The position numbers were made by a program, and so were the translations under genes. From contig JANYIQ010000237.1 of the NCBI GenBank assembly GCA_025362575.1, forward strand, positions 1 to 64,000: a stretch of 64,000 bases of DNA, read 5' to 3'. Origin of the DNA: Bacteroidia bacterium (lineage in GTDB: Bacteria > Bacteroidota > Bacteroidia > B-17B0 > Aurantibacillaceae). This document shows positions 8,664 to 17,822 of this stretch, piece by piece; the first letter of the stretch is position 1, and each line of letters begins with the position of its first letter. Below the pieces are notes generated by a model, which saw only the letters and a program-made list of their open reading frames with translations, did not search any database and was not told where the DNA came from.

Positions 8664-10145
8664 ATGTTATTCAATTCATTACACTTTCTTTTATTTTTCA
8701 TAATTGTAACGCCGTTGTATTTTGTAATTCCAAAAAAATACAAAACGCATTTGCTTCTGGCGGCGAGCTGTTATTTTTACATGTCGTTCTTGCCCGTTTA
8801 CATTTTAATCCTAGTATTTACTATTATCATCGATTATTATGCCGGTATCTGGATAGAACGATCACAGGGCCATTCACGAAAACTCTGGTTAGTTCTTAGT
8901 CTTATCTCCAATATTTCCATCCTGTGTTTTTTCAAGTACTATAATTTTTTGAATGAAAATATTTCGCTTGCACTCAACCATTTTGGGTATACGAATCACA
9001 TTGCAATGCTATCGATGCTTCTTCCGATCGGCCTCTCGTTTCACACTTTTCAGGCCATGAGTTATACCATTGAGGTATATCGCGGTAAGCAGCCTGCAGA
9101 GCGCAATTTTTTAACCTATTCTTTGTATGTATTGTTTTATCCGCAGTTAGTTGCCGGTCCAATTGAAAGGCCACAAAATCTTTTAACGCAGTTCAAACAG
9201 GATCATGTTTTTGAATATCAACGTGTAGTTGACGGCTTAAAATTAATGGCCTGGGGCTTGTTCAAAAAAGTGGTTATCGCCGACCGACTTGCCGAAATGG
9301 TGAACTACGTTTATAATGATCCTACTTCCTTTAAAGGATTTCCCTTAATTATTGCAACTCTTTTCTTTGCGTTTCAGATCTACTGCGATTTTTCGGGCTA
9401 CAGCGATATTGCCATAGGCTCGGCTCAGGTAATGGGCTTTAAACTCATGAAGAATTTTGATGCTCCTTATTTTTCAACTTCCATTTCAGAATTCTGGAGA
9501 AGATGGCACATTTCGCTTTCTACCTGGTTCAAAGATTATTTATACATACCCCTTGGCGGTAACCGTGTAGTGAAATGGAGAATGTGCTATAACTTATTTA
9601 TTACTTTTTTAATAAGCGGTTTATGGCACGGCGCCAACTGGACCTTCATTATTTGGGGGGCAGTGCATGGAGCTTATTTGGTGTTTAACATACTTACCGA
9701 AGACTACAGAATATTTTTCAACGAACTGTTTCACATCACTCCACAAAATAAACCGGTAAAATTATTTAACGGCATTGTTACTTTTTGTTTGGTGGCCCTT
9801 GCCTGGGTGTTTTTCAGAGCTGCATCGTTTGCGCATGCCAAACATGTGTTAAGCAATTTGTTTACCGCTACAAAACCACAGTATCAATTACTGAAAATTG
9901 CCAACAACGATGTTTACAGTAAACTGATATACCTTGGCACAAACATGTTCAACTTTTACACCGCCATTGTATCTGTTATTCTTTTACTGGTGATAGATTA
10001 CGTGCAAAGAGGTAATGGTTTAAGAGCCAGACTTACGGCAAGTAATCCGCTTATTAAATACACCTGCTATGCGGGACTGGTTGCATTGATCTTTTATTTT
10101 GGAGTATTTAATTCAAACATTCAGTTCATTTATTTTCAATTTTAA
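8664..10145 (+). CDS. MBOAT family O-acyltransferase (AlgI-like)
   Basis: 493 residues, multi-spanning. It shows the AlgI/DltB-type signatures: PIGLSFHTFQ, YPQLVAGPIERP, a cytosolic FWRRWHISLS block and SGLWHGANWTF containing the conserved membrane histidine. Such proteins carry an acyl (usually acetyl) group across the membrane to decorate an exopolysaccharide or lipid-linked glycan. The stop overlaps the next start (TAATG at 10145), pairing it with the SGNH-like protein, the usual two-component arrangement of AlgI with AlgJ/AlgX or of DltB with DltD. Full-length. The acyl group and acceptor are not determined. Confidence 0.9.
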   Translation: MLFNSLHFLLFFIIVTPLYFVIPKKYKTHLLLAASCYFYMSFLPVYILILVFTIIIDYYAGIWIERSQGHSRKLWLVLSLISNISILCFFKYYNFLNENISLALNHFGYTNHIAMLSMLLPIGLSFHTFQAMSYTIEVYRGKQPAERNFLTYSLYVLFYPQLVAGPIERPQNLLTQFKQDHVFEYQRVVDGLKLMAWGLFKKVVIADRLAEMVNYVYNDPTSFKGFPLIIATLFFAFQIYCDFSGYSDIAIGSAQVMGFKLMKNFDAPYFSTSISEFWRRWHISLSTWFKDYLYIPLGGNRVVKWRMCYNLFITFLISGLWHGANWTFIIWGAVHGAYLVFNILTEDYRIFFNELFHITPQNKPVKLFNGIVTFCLVALAWVFFRAASFAHAKHVLSNLFTATKPQYQLLKIANNDVYSKLIYLGTNMFNFYTAIVSVILLLVIDYVQRGNGLRARLTASNPLIKYTCYAGLVALIFYFGVFNSNIQFIYFQF

Positions 10146-11182
10146 TGAAACAGGATCTGATAAAATTCATAAAACACGCGCTGCTCGTTGGGCTCTTAGC
10201 ACTTGCCATGTTCAGTCCCGTGCTTTATTTTAATTTCATCATCGATCCTTACGGAATTTTCAGATCTGATTTCACAAAACAAAGAATAGAACCCAATAGT
10301 CATTTTATTAAATTACGTCATGTACTTCATAAGCCAAATGAATACAGTTCCTTTATTTTTGGAAATTCAAGAGCCAACAATATTGATAACACAAAAATAC
10401 CCGGCGACAAATTCTTTAATTTATATTACTCCATTGGTTTGCCAAAAGAGCATTTAAAAGATATGCAGCGCATGCTAAAGGCCGGGATCAAAATTAAAAA
10501 TGTTTTGATCTGCCTTGATTTTGGAAGTTATATGGCCGGAGATTGGGGGCGTGAAAATGATCCTTTAAGAAAACCTTATCCTGATAATGCCTGGGAGGTT
10601 CTTAAATTTTACAGCAATTATATTTTTCAGGTGCCCGATCCTGAATTCAAAAAAACCCTATTGGAAACCAAGCCGAATGACATTTACGAGAACATACTGG
10701 TAACAGGGCGGGCCGTAAATAAAGAAAAAGAGAAGTATATAGAAACGCATCGCGCTGAACATATTGCTTCAGAAAATTTAAAATACCCATCTTACATAGG
10801 TAACGCCGATCTTATTGATGAAGTGATAGCCAACCTTAATGAGGTCAAAAAACTTTGTAAAGAAAATAACATTCAGTTAAAGCTAGCAGTTAATCCCATC
10901 TTAAAAGTAACTTACTTGGGTAACGATCTTGGCAAGCATTTCAGGTTCTTAAAGCGCCTTGCAGAAGTTTCTGAATATTATGATTTTGGGGGGATAAACA
11001 GGGTTACCACGAATAATTACTTTTATTACGAATCGGCCCATTTCAGGCCCATTGTTGGAGATGCGATGATCAATTTCATGTATAACAATAAGCGAATTGA
11101 CAGTATACCTGAATTTGGTGAGCTTGTAGACCGAAACAATGTGGGCATGCACCTTGAGAAGTTAAGGGCGCAACTGAAATAA
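10145..11182 (+). CDS. SGNH-like acyltransfer partner of the MBOAT protein
   Basis: 345 residues with one N-terminal membrane helix (residues about 12-32) and an extracytoplasmic domain. The block FIFGNSRANN resembles the nucleophile region of SGNH/GDSL and DltD-like proteins (G-x-S-R), and the late YESAHFRPIVGDAMI resembles the block with the catalytic histidine. In MBOAT pairs the soluble partner transfers the acyl group to the glycan in the periplasm. The preceding MBOAT gene overlaps it by one base. Catalytic assignment is from motif similarity only; the acid of the triad is not clearly visible. Confidence 0.65.
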   Translation: MKQDLIKFIKHALLVGLLALAMFSPVLYFNFIIDPYGIFRSDFTKQRIEPNSHFIKLRHVLHKPNEYSSFIFGNSRANNIDNTKIPGDKFFNLYYSIGLPKEHLKDMQRMLKAGIKIKNVLICLDFGSYMAGDWGRENDPLRKPYPDNAWEVLKFYSNYIFQVPDPEFKKTLLETKPNDIYENILVTGRAVNKEKEKYIETHRAEHIASENLKYPSYIGNADLIDEVIANLNEVKKLCKENNIQLKLAVNPILKVTYLGNDLGKHFRFLKRLAEVSEYYDFGGINRVTTNNYFYYESAHFRPIVGDAMINFMYNNKRIDSIPEFGELVDRNNVGMHLEKLRAQLK

Positions 11183-11248
11183 TGCAGGCAAAATGGCCTT
11201 AACAGAGCGTAAAAGCATTCGCATAATTTTAATACCTTTACATAATAC

Positions 11249-12184
11249 ATGAAAACAGATCTTTCCATAATCATACCCATATATAATGAAGAATTGAACA
11301 TTCCGAATTTATACGCCCGATTAAAACCGGTAGTTGAAAAATTCGGGATCAGTTACGAATTGGTTTTTGTGAACGATGGAAGCAAAGACAGATCCATTTT
11401 GCTTATCAAAGAACTTTCTAAAACCGATAATACAGTTAAGTACATTGACCTTAGCCGCAATTTTGGTCACCAGATAGCAGTAAGCGCCGGCATAGATCTT
11501 TCGGTGGGAGACAGCATTGCCATTATTGATGCTGATCTTCAGGATCCACCTGAGTTAATTGACATCATGTACAAAAAACTCAAAGAAGGTTACGAGAATG
11601 TATATGCCAAACGCCGTTCGCGAAAAGATAAGAACGTTATAAAAAAAGCAGCATACAAAACTTTTTACAGGATCTTAGCCAGAATTTCTCAGGTCGACAT
11701 TCCTTTAGATACAGGTGATTTTCGCATTATGAGCCGTAAAATGGCGGAGGTGGTAAAGAACATGCCCGAGCGCAATAAATTTTTACGCGGACAAATTGCC
11801 TGGGCCGGCTTTAAACAAACCTTTGTGGAGTATGACCGCGATGAGCGTGCAGCAGGAGAGCCCGGCTATACTTATAAAAAATTATTTCAATTAGCCTTTG
11901 ATGGCATCACCGGTTTTTCGAATTTACCATTGCGCATTGCAACCTATTCGGGCTTTGTTGTGTTCTTCATTTCATTGGTTTTAATAGGATATTCTTTGAT
12001 CTCTTACTTTTTTGGTAACGGACAAATTCCCCAAGGCTGGACCTCTTTAATGATAAGCGTTATGTTTTTGGGAGGCATTCAACTTTTGAGTTTAGGCATC
12101 ATTGGCGAATACATCAGCCGCATCCAAACTGATGTGAGACAAAGGCCACTTTACGTAGTTGCAGAGTCGAATACCGAAAAATGA
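11249..12184 (+). CDS. GT2 polyprenyl-phosphate glycosyltransferase (DPMS/GtrB-like)
   Basis: 311 residues: a GT-A domain in the first about 225 residues with FVNDGSKD and the metal/nucleotide motif DADLQDPPE, then two membrane helices near the C-terminus. This is the layout of GtrB/ArnC/dolichyl-phosphate-mannose synthase relatives, which load a sugar from a nucleotide donor onto undecaprenyl phosphate at the cytosolic face. It would provide the donor for the GT-C enzymes at 5556, 7132 and possibly 12181. The stop overlaps the next gene by four bases (ATGA). The sugar is unknown. Confidence 0.88.
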   Translation: MKTDLSIIIPIYNEELNIPNLYARLKPVVEKFGISYELVFVNDGSKDRSILLIKELSKTDNTVKYIDLSRNFGHQIAVSAGIDLSVGDSIAIIDADLQDPPELIDIMYKKLKEGYENVYAKRRSRKDKNVIKKAAYKTFYRILARISQVDIPLDTGDFRIMSRKMAEVVKNMPERNKFLRGQIAWAGFKQTFVEYDRDERAAGEPGYTYKKLFQLAFDGITGFSNLPLRIATYSGFVVFFISLVLIGYSLISYFFGNGQIPQGWTSLMISVMFLGGIQLLSLGIIGEYISRIQTDVRQRPLYVVAESNTEK

Positions 12185-13602
12185 AAGAACAACCCTTAAA
12201 AATATTTAAAACGGCTGATTTTTCCGTACTACAAAAACCGTCTATAATCTTCATTATTTTCTGCATTTGCTTTTCTGCTATTAGCATGGACATATGGAGA
12301 ATGTGGCATCTGCACGAAAAAGACAACAATCAGTTCAAATGGGATACGGCAGGTTATTACTCTTACCTGCCTGCTATTTTTTGCAACAATGGCAGCTTTG
12401 TTTTTTATAATGCTACCGATCAAATGATGGTAGATGCGCCACTAGGAGGAAAAATATCGAAAGGAACTTATGGCATGGCTTTAATGTATTCGCCATTCTT
12501 TGCCATTGCTTATAAAATATCAATGAACACAAACGCCAGCAGAGATGGTTGGGGCGGTCACTTTAGCACCGTGCTACATTGGGGAAGTATTTTTTACGGA
12601 TTACTAGGCCTATTATTTTTGCGAAATTTTTTGGTTAAGTTTTATTCTGAAAAAGTAACCACCCTTACCCTAGCTGTTCTTTTTTTAGGAACCAACTTAT
12701 TTTACTACGTAATGGGTGACAGTGAAATGACGCATGGTTACTTGTTCATGCTCATGTCGGCCTTTTTATTAGCTACTCACAAATGGTACGAAAAGGTCAC
12801 TTACGGAAGATCCATTCTTTTAGGGGCGCTGATGGGAATCATAACTTTGATAAGACCCAGTGAGATACTTATCGGATTACTCTTTGCATTTTGGATGGTA
12901 AATAGTTTTGCGCTTGCAAAAGAACGACTGTTCCTTTTCCTGAAAAACTACAAACATATTCTTCTTATGGTAATTGTTGCCTTTCTGATCTGGTTGCCGC
13001 AATTATTATACTGGAATTACAGATGCGGTCATTACTTTTATTTTTCATATCCCGGTGAACGTTTTTTCTGGACCGATCCTCAAATCACCAATATACTATT
13101 CAGTTATAGGAAAGGTTGGTTCATTTACACACCACTAATGCTACTCGCTTTCATTGGTTTCTTTTTTATGAAAGGTGAATTAAAACCACTTAGAAATTGG
13201 CTACTGGGAATTGTTTTATTGAATATATACATATTAAGCTGCTGGTGGGACTGGTGGTTTGGCGGAAGTTTCGGAGCAAGAGGTTTCATACAACATTATT
13301 CCTACCTTTCAATACCGATCGCTTCTCTTTTTGCTTTTGTGATGGAAGACATGAGAACCATCTCCATTAAACCATTGATCCAATCAACCTTATTGGGTAT
13401 TACTTTTTTTGGCATAAGTTTGAACCTCGTTCAATCTTATCAATATGTAAACTTTCAATTGCACTTTAACAGCATGACCAAGAAAGCTTATTGGCTTACC
13501 TTTTGTAAATTTCACTTCAGCGATAAAGAAAAATTTGAATACTATAATGCTTTAAAAGAACCCGATTACGCTAAAACAATTTCCGGTGAAAACAGAAACT
13601 AA
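12181..13602 (+). CDS. Polytopic membrane protein, GT-C-like
   Basis: 473 residues with about ten hydrophobic segments. An early extracytoplasmic loop with KWDTAGYYSYLPA and the segment GTYGMALMYSPFF look like the first loop of a GT-C glycosyltransferase; RPSEILIGLLF follows a later helix. No close named family was recognised. It starts within the last codons of the DPMS-like GT2 and overlaps the next GT2 by 17 bases, so it is translationally embedded in the cluster. Lipid-linked sugar transfer is the likeliest job. Confidence 0.65.
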   Translation: MKEQPLKIFKTADFSVLQKPSIIFIIFCICFSAISMDIWRMWHLHEKDNNQFKWDTAGYYSYLPAIFCNNGSFVFYNATDQMMVDAPLGGKISKGTYGMALMYSPFFAIAYKISMNTNASRDGWGGHFSTVLHWGSIFYGLLGLLFLRNFLVKFYSEKVTTLTLAVLFLGTNLFYYVMGDSEMTHGYLFMLMSAFLLATHKWYEKVTYGRSILLGALMGIITLIRPSEILIGLLFAFWMVNSFALAKERLFLFLKNYKHILLMVIVAFLIWLPQLLYWNYRCGHYFYFSYPGERFFWTDPQITNILFSYRKGWFIYTPLMLLAFIGFFFMKGELKPLRNWLLGIVLLNIYILSCWWDWWFGGSFGARGFIQHYSYLSIPIASLFAFVMEDMRTISIKPLIQSTLLGITFFGISLNLVQSYQYVNFQLHFNSMTKKAYWLTFCKFHFSDKEKFEYYNALKEPDYAKTISGENRN

Positions 13603-14332
13603 TAGCATTAAAGTTCTTATCGTGCTTCCTTGTTATAATGAGGAGGAAAGTATAGGAAAGGTTCTTTCTGATCTTTCGCAATTAAAGATCGAGGGGGTAT
13701 ATTTAAGAGCTTTGCCGGTAAACGATTGCTCGAAGGACAATACGATATCTGAAATTAGAAAGCACACGCCTTATTATTTAGACTTGCCCGTTAACCTCGG
13801 CATAGGCGGTGCCGTTCAATCGGGATTTAAATATGCGTTTGAGAATAATTTTGACATTGCAATTCAGCTGGATGGCGACGGACAACATCCGGCAAACGAA
13901 ATTAAAAATCTTATAGAACCGATCCTTAAAAAGGAAAGTGATGTAGTTATTGGTTCACGTTTTATTACAAAACAGGGCTTTCAATCATCCGGCTTAAGGC
14001 GAACCGGAATAAAATATTTTAAGAATCTTAATAAATTCCTTTTAGGAATAAGCATTACTGACAGCACCTCTGGTTTCAGAGCACTAAACAAAAAAGCCCT
14101 TGAAATTGTTTACGATTATTATCCGGATGAATATCCGGAGCCCGAAGCCATTGTTCTGTATCATTTAAATAACCTTAAGATCAAAGAGATTCCCGTGATA
14201 ATGCTGGAGCGCATGGGCGGGCAATCTTCCATCCGTTCTTTTGGCAGCATTTATTACATGATGAAAGTTACACTTGGCATTTTTTTTATTTATATTAGAT
14301 TAAAATTGAATGGGAAACGTAATACCATATAA
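13586..14332 (+). CDS. GT2 glycosyltransferase
   Basis: 248 residues with a GT-A fold: LPCYNEEESIG near the N-terminus, NDCSKD, and the DGDGQHP metal-binding motif. It has only a weak C-terminal hydrophobic segment (IFFIYIRL), so it resembles soluble or peripherally bound DPM1-type enzymes. The start is a GTG at 13586 inside the end of the upstream gene (17-base overlap), and its own end overlaps the DUF2304 gene by 23 bases. The GT2 plus DUF2304 pair is a recurrent arrangement in bacterial glycan clusters. Confidence 0.87.
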   Translation: MKTETNSIKVLIVLPCYNEEESIGKVLSDLSQLKIEGVYLRALPVNDCSKDNTISEIRKHTPYYLDLPVNLGIGGAVQSGFKYAFENNFDIAIQLDGDGQHPANEIKNLIEPILKKESDVVIGSRFITKQGFQSSGLRRTGIKYFKNLNKFLLGISITDSTSGFRALNKKALEIVYDYYPDEYPEPEAIVLYHLNNLKIKEIPVIMLERMGGQSSIRSFGSIYYMMKVTLGIFFIYIRLKLNGKRNTI

Positions 14333-14687
14333 AATTCAGATCATTAGCATTGTAGGCTCTTTGCTGTTCATGTTCTTTATCTTCCGTTTAATTACCAAGG
14401 GGAAATTACGTGAAGAGTATTCTATCGTGTGGATATTTTGTACCATTGCCTTATTGCTGTTTGCCATATGGCGAGACGGCCTTGACATTATTGCCAAATT
14501 TTTAGGCGTATATTATGCACCGGCACTCATTTTTTTAGGGGCTATTTTCGCGATAATTGTTTTTTTGGTTCATCTTTCGGTGGTTAATTCAAAACAGCAG
14601 GGTCAAATTAAGCAGCTGGCACAGGAACTGGCACTATTAAAAGAGAAAATGGAGAACAAACAAAAGGAAGATGGCAAAAACGGATAA
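14310..14687 (+). CDS. DUF2304 family membrane protein
   Basis: 125 residues with three hydrophobic helices followed by a basic, glutamine- and lysine-rich coiled-coil tail (from about residue 92). The segment LREEYSIVWI and the spacing of the helices fit DUF2304, a small membrane family typically encoded next to a DPM1-like GT2, as here. It may anchor that GT2 at the membrane. It overlaps both neighbours (23 and 17 bases). Confidence 0.8.
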   Translation: MGNVIPYKIQIISIVGSLLFMFFIFRLITKGKLREEYSIVWIFCTIALLLFAIWRDGLDIIAKFLGVYYAPALIFLGAIFAIIVFLVHLSVVNSKQQGQIKQLAQELALLKEKMENKQKEDGKNG

Positions 14688-15498
14688 TATCTTTCTGTTT
14701 AGTGTTGACCTTGAAGACGCCCGTGAAAATGTGCTTAACGGTTGGCAATATAAAGAGCGCGTGCCTGCCATTACACATCAGTTTTTAACCTGGCTCGAAA
14801 AAAATAATTTCAACTGCACATTTTTTACAGTAGGGAAAATTGCTGAGCAGTATCCCGAACTCATTAAAGAGATCGTTTTAAAAGGGCATGAAATTGCCTG
14901 CCATTCCTACGAGCATACTCCGGTAGACAAACTGGGAAAAGAGAATTTCAAGAAAGATCTTGATAAAAACATCTCTGCATTACTGAAAGCCGGGGTTAAT
15001 GACATCAAAGGCTTCAGGGCTCCGGTTTTTTCCATTACCGAAAAAACGCCGTGGGCTCATGATGTTTTAAAAGAAATGGGATTTAGTTATTCGAGTTCAG
15101 TACTGCCTGCAAAAAACCCACTGTATGGCTGGGAGAATTTTGGTCAGCAGCACAAAAAACTTGAGAATGGTCTTATCGAGATCCCAATGACACTTGGTAA
15201 TTTTGGTCCTTTAAAAATACCAATTGCCGGCGGTGTTTATTTTAGAGTACTGCCAAAATTCTTTATTTACAACAGCATAAAAAATTGTTTAAAAAAAAAC
15301 GAACCGGTACTCAGTTATTTCCATCCCTATGATGCGGATGCAGAACAGGAGCGATACATGCATGCCGGCATTAATGACAGTCGATTTTATAACCGTTTAA
15401 TGTATTATAATCGCAAAAACTTTTTTCCGAGGCTGGATTCACTATTACAACTTGATCTTAAAATTATTCCGTATAAACTATTTGCAGAGCGCCTTTAA
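14671..15498 (+). CDS. Polysaccharide deacetylase (NodB domain)
   Basis: 275 residues. The NodB fold is marked by the aspartate-containing strand SVDLED (Asp13, Asp16), CTFFTVG, the metal-binding CHSYEH (HxxxH type), and the FRAP block. There is no signal peptide, so it is probably cytosolic and acts on a nucleotide- or lipid-linked sugar rather than on exported polymer. Its start overlaps DUF2304 by 17 bases and its stop abuts the GNAT start (TAAATG). The substrate is unknown; N- or O-deacetylation of a glycan intermediate is inferred from family. Confidence 0.85.
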   Translation: MAKTDNIFLFSVDLEDARENVLNGWQYKERVPAITHQFLTWLEKNNFNCTFFTVGKIAEQYPELIKEIVLKGHEIACHSYEHTPVDKLGKENFKKDLDKNISALLKAGVNDIKGFRAPVFSITEKTPWAHDVLKEMGFSYSSSVLPAKNPLYGWENFGQQHKKLENGLIEIPMTLGNFGPLKIPIAGGVYFRVLPKFFIYNSIKNCLKKNEPVLSYFHPYDADAEQERYMHAGINDSRFYNRLMYYNRKNFFPRLDSLLQLDLKIIPYKLFAERL

Positions 15499-16326
15499 AT
15501 GAATTACGATTTCAGAAATACCGCAACGGATGAAAAGAGCATACAGCTTTATTCAGATCTTTTATCCAAAGTTTTTCCGGACACCAAAAAATATACTACC
15601 GCTTTTATCAAGTGGCAATACGATCTTAATCCTGCCGGTAAAGTTGTGGGTTGTGATGCTTTTTTTAATGATGAATTGGTTGGGCATTATGTTACCATAC
15701 CTGTTATTTATACCCTTAAAGGGCAAACTATAAAAGGCCTGCTCTCTCTGAATACCGCTACTCATAAGGAACACCAGGGCAAGGGACTATTTACTCAACT
15801 CGCACAAAGAACCTACGTGCAGGCGCAGCAAATGGGATATAAATTTGTGATCGGTGTGGCGAATCAAAACAGCACGCCTGGTTTTCTTAAAAAATTGGGA
15901 TTTACCCTAGTGGCTCCTCTTGATGTAAAAATATTCATTGGTAAAACTAAATGTTATGATCCTGAGGCCGCTTTTTTTCACTCTGCCTGGACAAAACAAT
16001 TGGTAGAATGGCGACTTAGCAATCCCGAAAACCAGTACTATAAAAATGATGCTTGTATTATTTCGAAAACACACATTTCTCTGATCAGTGCAGTTTTGAG
16101 TCAGAAAAAATATTTTTCTGAATTCAATCATTTAAACACTCATTCCTCAGTGTTTAAAATGACCATTGGACATAATCTCAAAAAGAGTGGTCTGCTTAAG
16201 ATCAACTTACCGGATAAATTCAAACCATCTCCTTTAAATTTGATCATCAAACATCTTGCCGGTTTTCCCGACTCAATTGATTCTTCTACTATTTACTTTG
16301 AATCGATCGATTTCGACGCCTATTAA
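15499..16326 (+). CDS. GNAT family N-acetyltransferase
   Basis: 275 residues. An acetyl-CoA-binding motif is visible as EHQGKGLF in a strand-helix context after LLSLNTAT, followed by VIGVANQNSTPGFLKKLGF, the conserved end of a GNAT core. It is the last gene of the glycan cluster and directly abuts the deacetylase, so it may acetylate an amino sugar of the same pathway. It converges on rpoN with a one-base gap and no terminator was seen between them. Confidence 0.8.
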   Translation: MNYDFRNTATDEKSIQLYSDLLSKVFPDTKKYTTAFIKWQYDLNPAGKVVGCDAFFNDELVGHYVTIPVIYTLKGQTIKGLLSLNTATHKEHQGKGLFTQLAQRTYVQAQQMGYKFVIGVANQNSTPGFLKKLGFTLVAPLDVKIFIGKTKCYDPEAAFFHSAWTKQLVEWRLSNPENQYYKNDACIISKTHISLISAVLSQKKYFSEFNHLNTHSSVFKMTIGHNLKKSGLLKINLPDKFKPSPLNLIIKHLAGFPDSIDSSTIYFESIDFDAY

Positions 16327-16327
16327 G

Positions 16328-17812
16328 CTACAACTCCTTCCGCATCCTGGCCACAGGAATATCTAATTGCTCGCGGTATTTAGCAACGGTTCGGCGGGCA
16401 ATGGTATAGCCCTTCTCTTTTAAGATATCACAAAGGGCATCGTCCGTAAGCGGCTTTTTTTTGTCTTCGACAGCTACACAGGTCTTTAAAATATTTTTCA
16501 CCTCGCGCGAACTCACTTCTTCTCCGCTCTCTGTACTTAAGGATTCTGAAAAGAATGTTTTTAATAAAAATGTTCCGTAAGGTGTTTGCACATATTTGCT
16601 GTTTGCTACGCGCGATACAGTTGAAATATCCAGCTCTACTTTTGTAGCAATGTCTTTTAAGATCATGGGGCGGAGTTTAGATTCGTCGCCGGTAATAAAA
16701 TATTCTTCCTGGTACTGCATAATGGCAAACATGGTTACCATTAATGTTTGATGCCGTTGCTGCAAGGCTTCGATGAACCATTGCGCGTTCTCAATTTTTG
16801 ATTTAATAAAACTGGTAGCCTCTTTTCCATTCTTATCTTTTTGCCTGGAGTATTCTTTAAGCATGTCGATATACTCTTTACTTACTTTAAGATCCGGCAA
16901 GTTCCTTTGATTAATGCTTAACTCTGCTTTACCATCCACCACCGCCACAATAAAATCGGGCACCACTTCTGAAACGGCAGTAGAACTATCGGCACTGCCC
17001 GGCCTTGGGTTCAAATGCGTGATCTCAGTAATTACATCTTTCAGATCTTCATCATCGATATGCAAGCGGTGCGTAATTTTTTCGTAATGCTTTTTTGAAA
17101 ATTCTTCCATCATGTGCTTTACCACTTCAATGGCTAAAGCTGTTTCTTTTGTTTTAACAGGCTTGCGCTCCAATTGGATCAGCAAACATTCTTGCAAGGT
17201 TCTTGCCCCTACTCCAACGGGGTCGAATTCCTGAATAACTTTCAGAACCCTTAAAATAGTTTCTAAGTCGGTTGTGATGTTGTAGCTGAAAGCAAGGTCG
17301 TCAACAATGGCATCTATTTCGCGGCGTATGTAACCATCGCCATCCACGCAACCGATCAAATATAGTCCAATGGTATATTCAGTTTCATTAAGATCGCGTA
17401 AACCTAATTGAGCTTCGAGCTGAGAATGAAAATCGGGACCTTCGACCACCACAAATTCTTTTGAATCGTTATCGGCGCCCTGATTGCTTACTTCGTACTT
17501 GTAGGAATCCATTTCCTCATCGCCCATGTAATCTTCCATCTCCACCTGATCATCTACCTTTGGGGTTTCGGGTTCTTCGTAATCTGAGTCTTCGCTGTCA
17601 ACATCGTCAATTTCGGGTGCATCATCATTCTCATACAATTCCTCTTCTGAATTGCTGTTATCGTCTTCTTCTAATGCGGGATTTAATTCAAGTTCTTCCT
17701 TTATACGTTCTTCGAGGGCAAGCGTTGGCAACTGCAGCATTTTCATTAACTGAATTTGCTGCGGCGAAAGTTTTTGAAGCAGTTTTAAACTTTGAAATTG
17801 CTTAAGCGCCAT
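16328..17812 (-). CDS. rpoN: RNA polymerase sigma-54 factor
   Basis: 494 residues with the three sigma-54 parts. Region I is N-terminal and glutamine/leucine-rich (QSLKLLQKLSPQQIQLMKMLQ region and NPALE). A long acidic linker runs over about residues 45-110. The core-binding domain and the DNA-binding part with the RpoN box ARRTVAKYRE at about 472-481 follow. It directs transcription from -24/-12 promoters with AAA+ activators. The gene lies 10 bases after tyrS on the same strand, so the two are probably co-transcribed. The acidic linker is longer than in Proteobacteria, as is usual in Bacteroidota. Confidence 0.95.
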   Translation of the reverse strand: MALKQFQSLKLLQKLSPQQIQLMKMLQLPTLALEERIKEELELNPALEEDDNSNSEEELYENDDAPEIDDVDSEDSDYEEPETPKVDDQVEMEDYMGDEEMDSYKYEVSNQGADNDSKEFVVVEGPDFHSQLEAQLGLRDLNETEYTIGLYLIGCVDGDGYIRREIDAIVDDLAFSYNITTDLETILRVLKVIQEFDPVGVGARTLQECLLIQLERKPVKTKETALAIEVVKHMMEEFSKKHYEKITHRLHIDDEDLKDVITEITHLNPRPGSADSSTAVSEVVPDFIVAVVDGKAELSINQRNLPDLKVSKEYIDMLKEYSRQKDKNGKEATSFIKSKIENAQWFIEALQQRHQTLMVTMFAIMQYQEEYFITGDESKLRPMILKDIATKVELDISTVSRVANSKYVQTPYGTFLLKTFFSESLSTESGEEVSSREVKNILKTCVAVEDKKKPLTDDALCDILKEKGYTIARRTVAKYREQLDIPVARMRKEL

Positions 17813-17822
17813 AATTTACCAA

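Noticed and set aside
17461..17805. 114-residue plus-strand frame opposite rpoN
   Set aside because: Arginine/proline/histidine-rich antisense shadow of the acidic linker of sigma-54.
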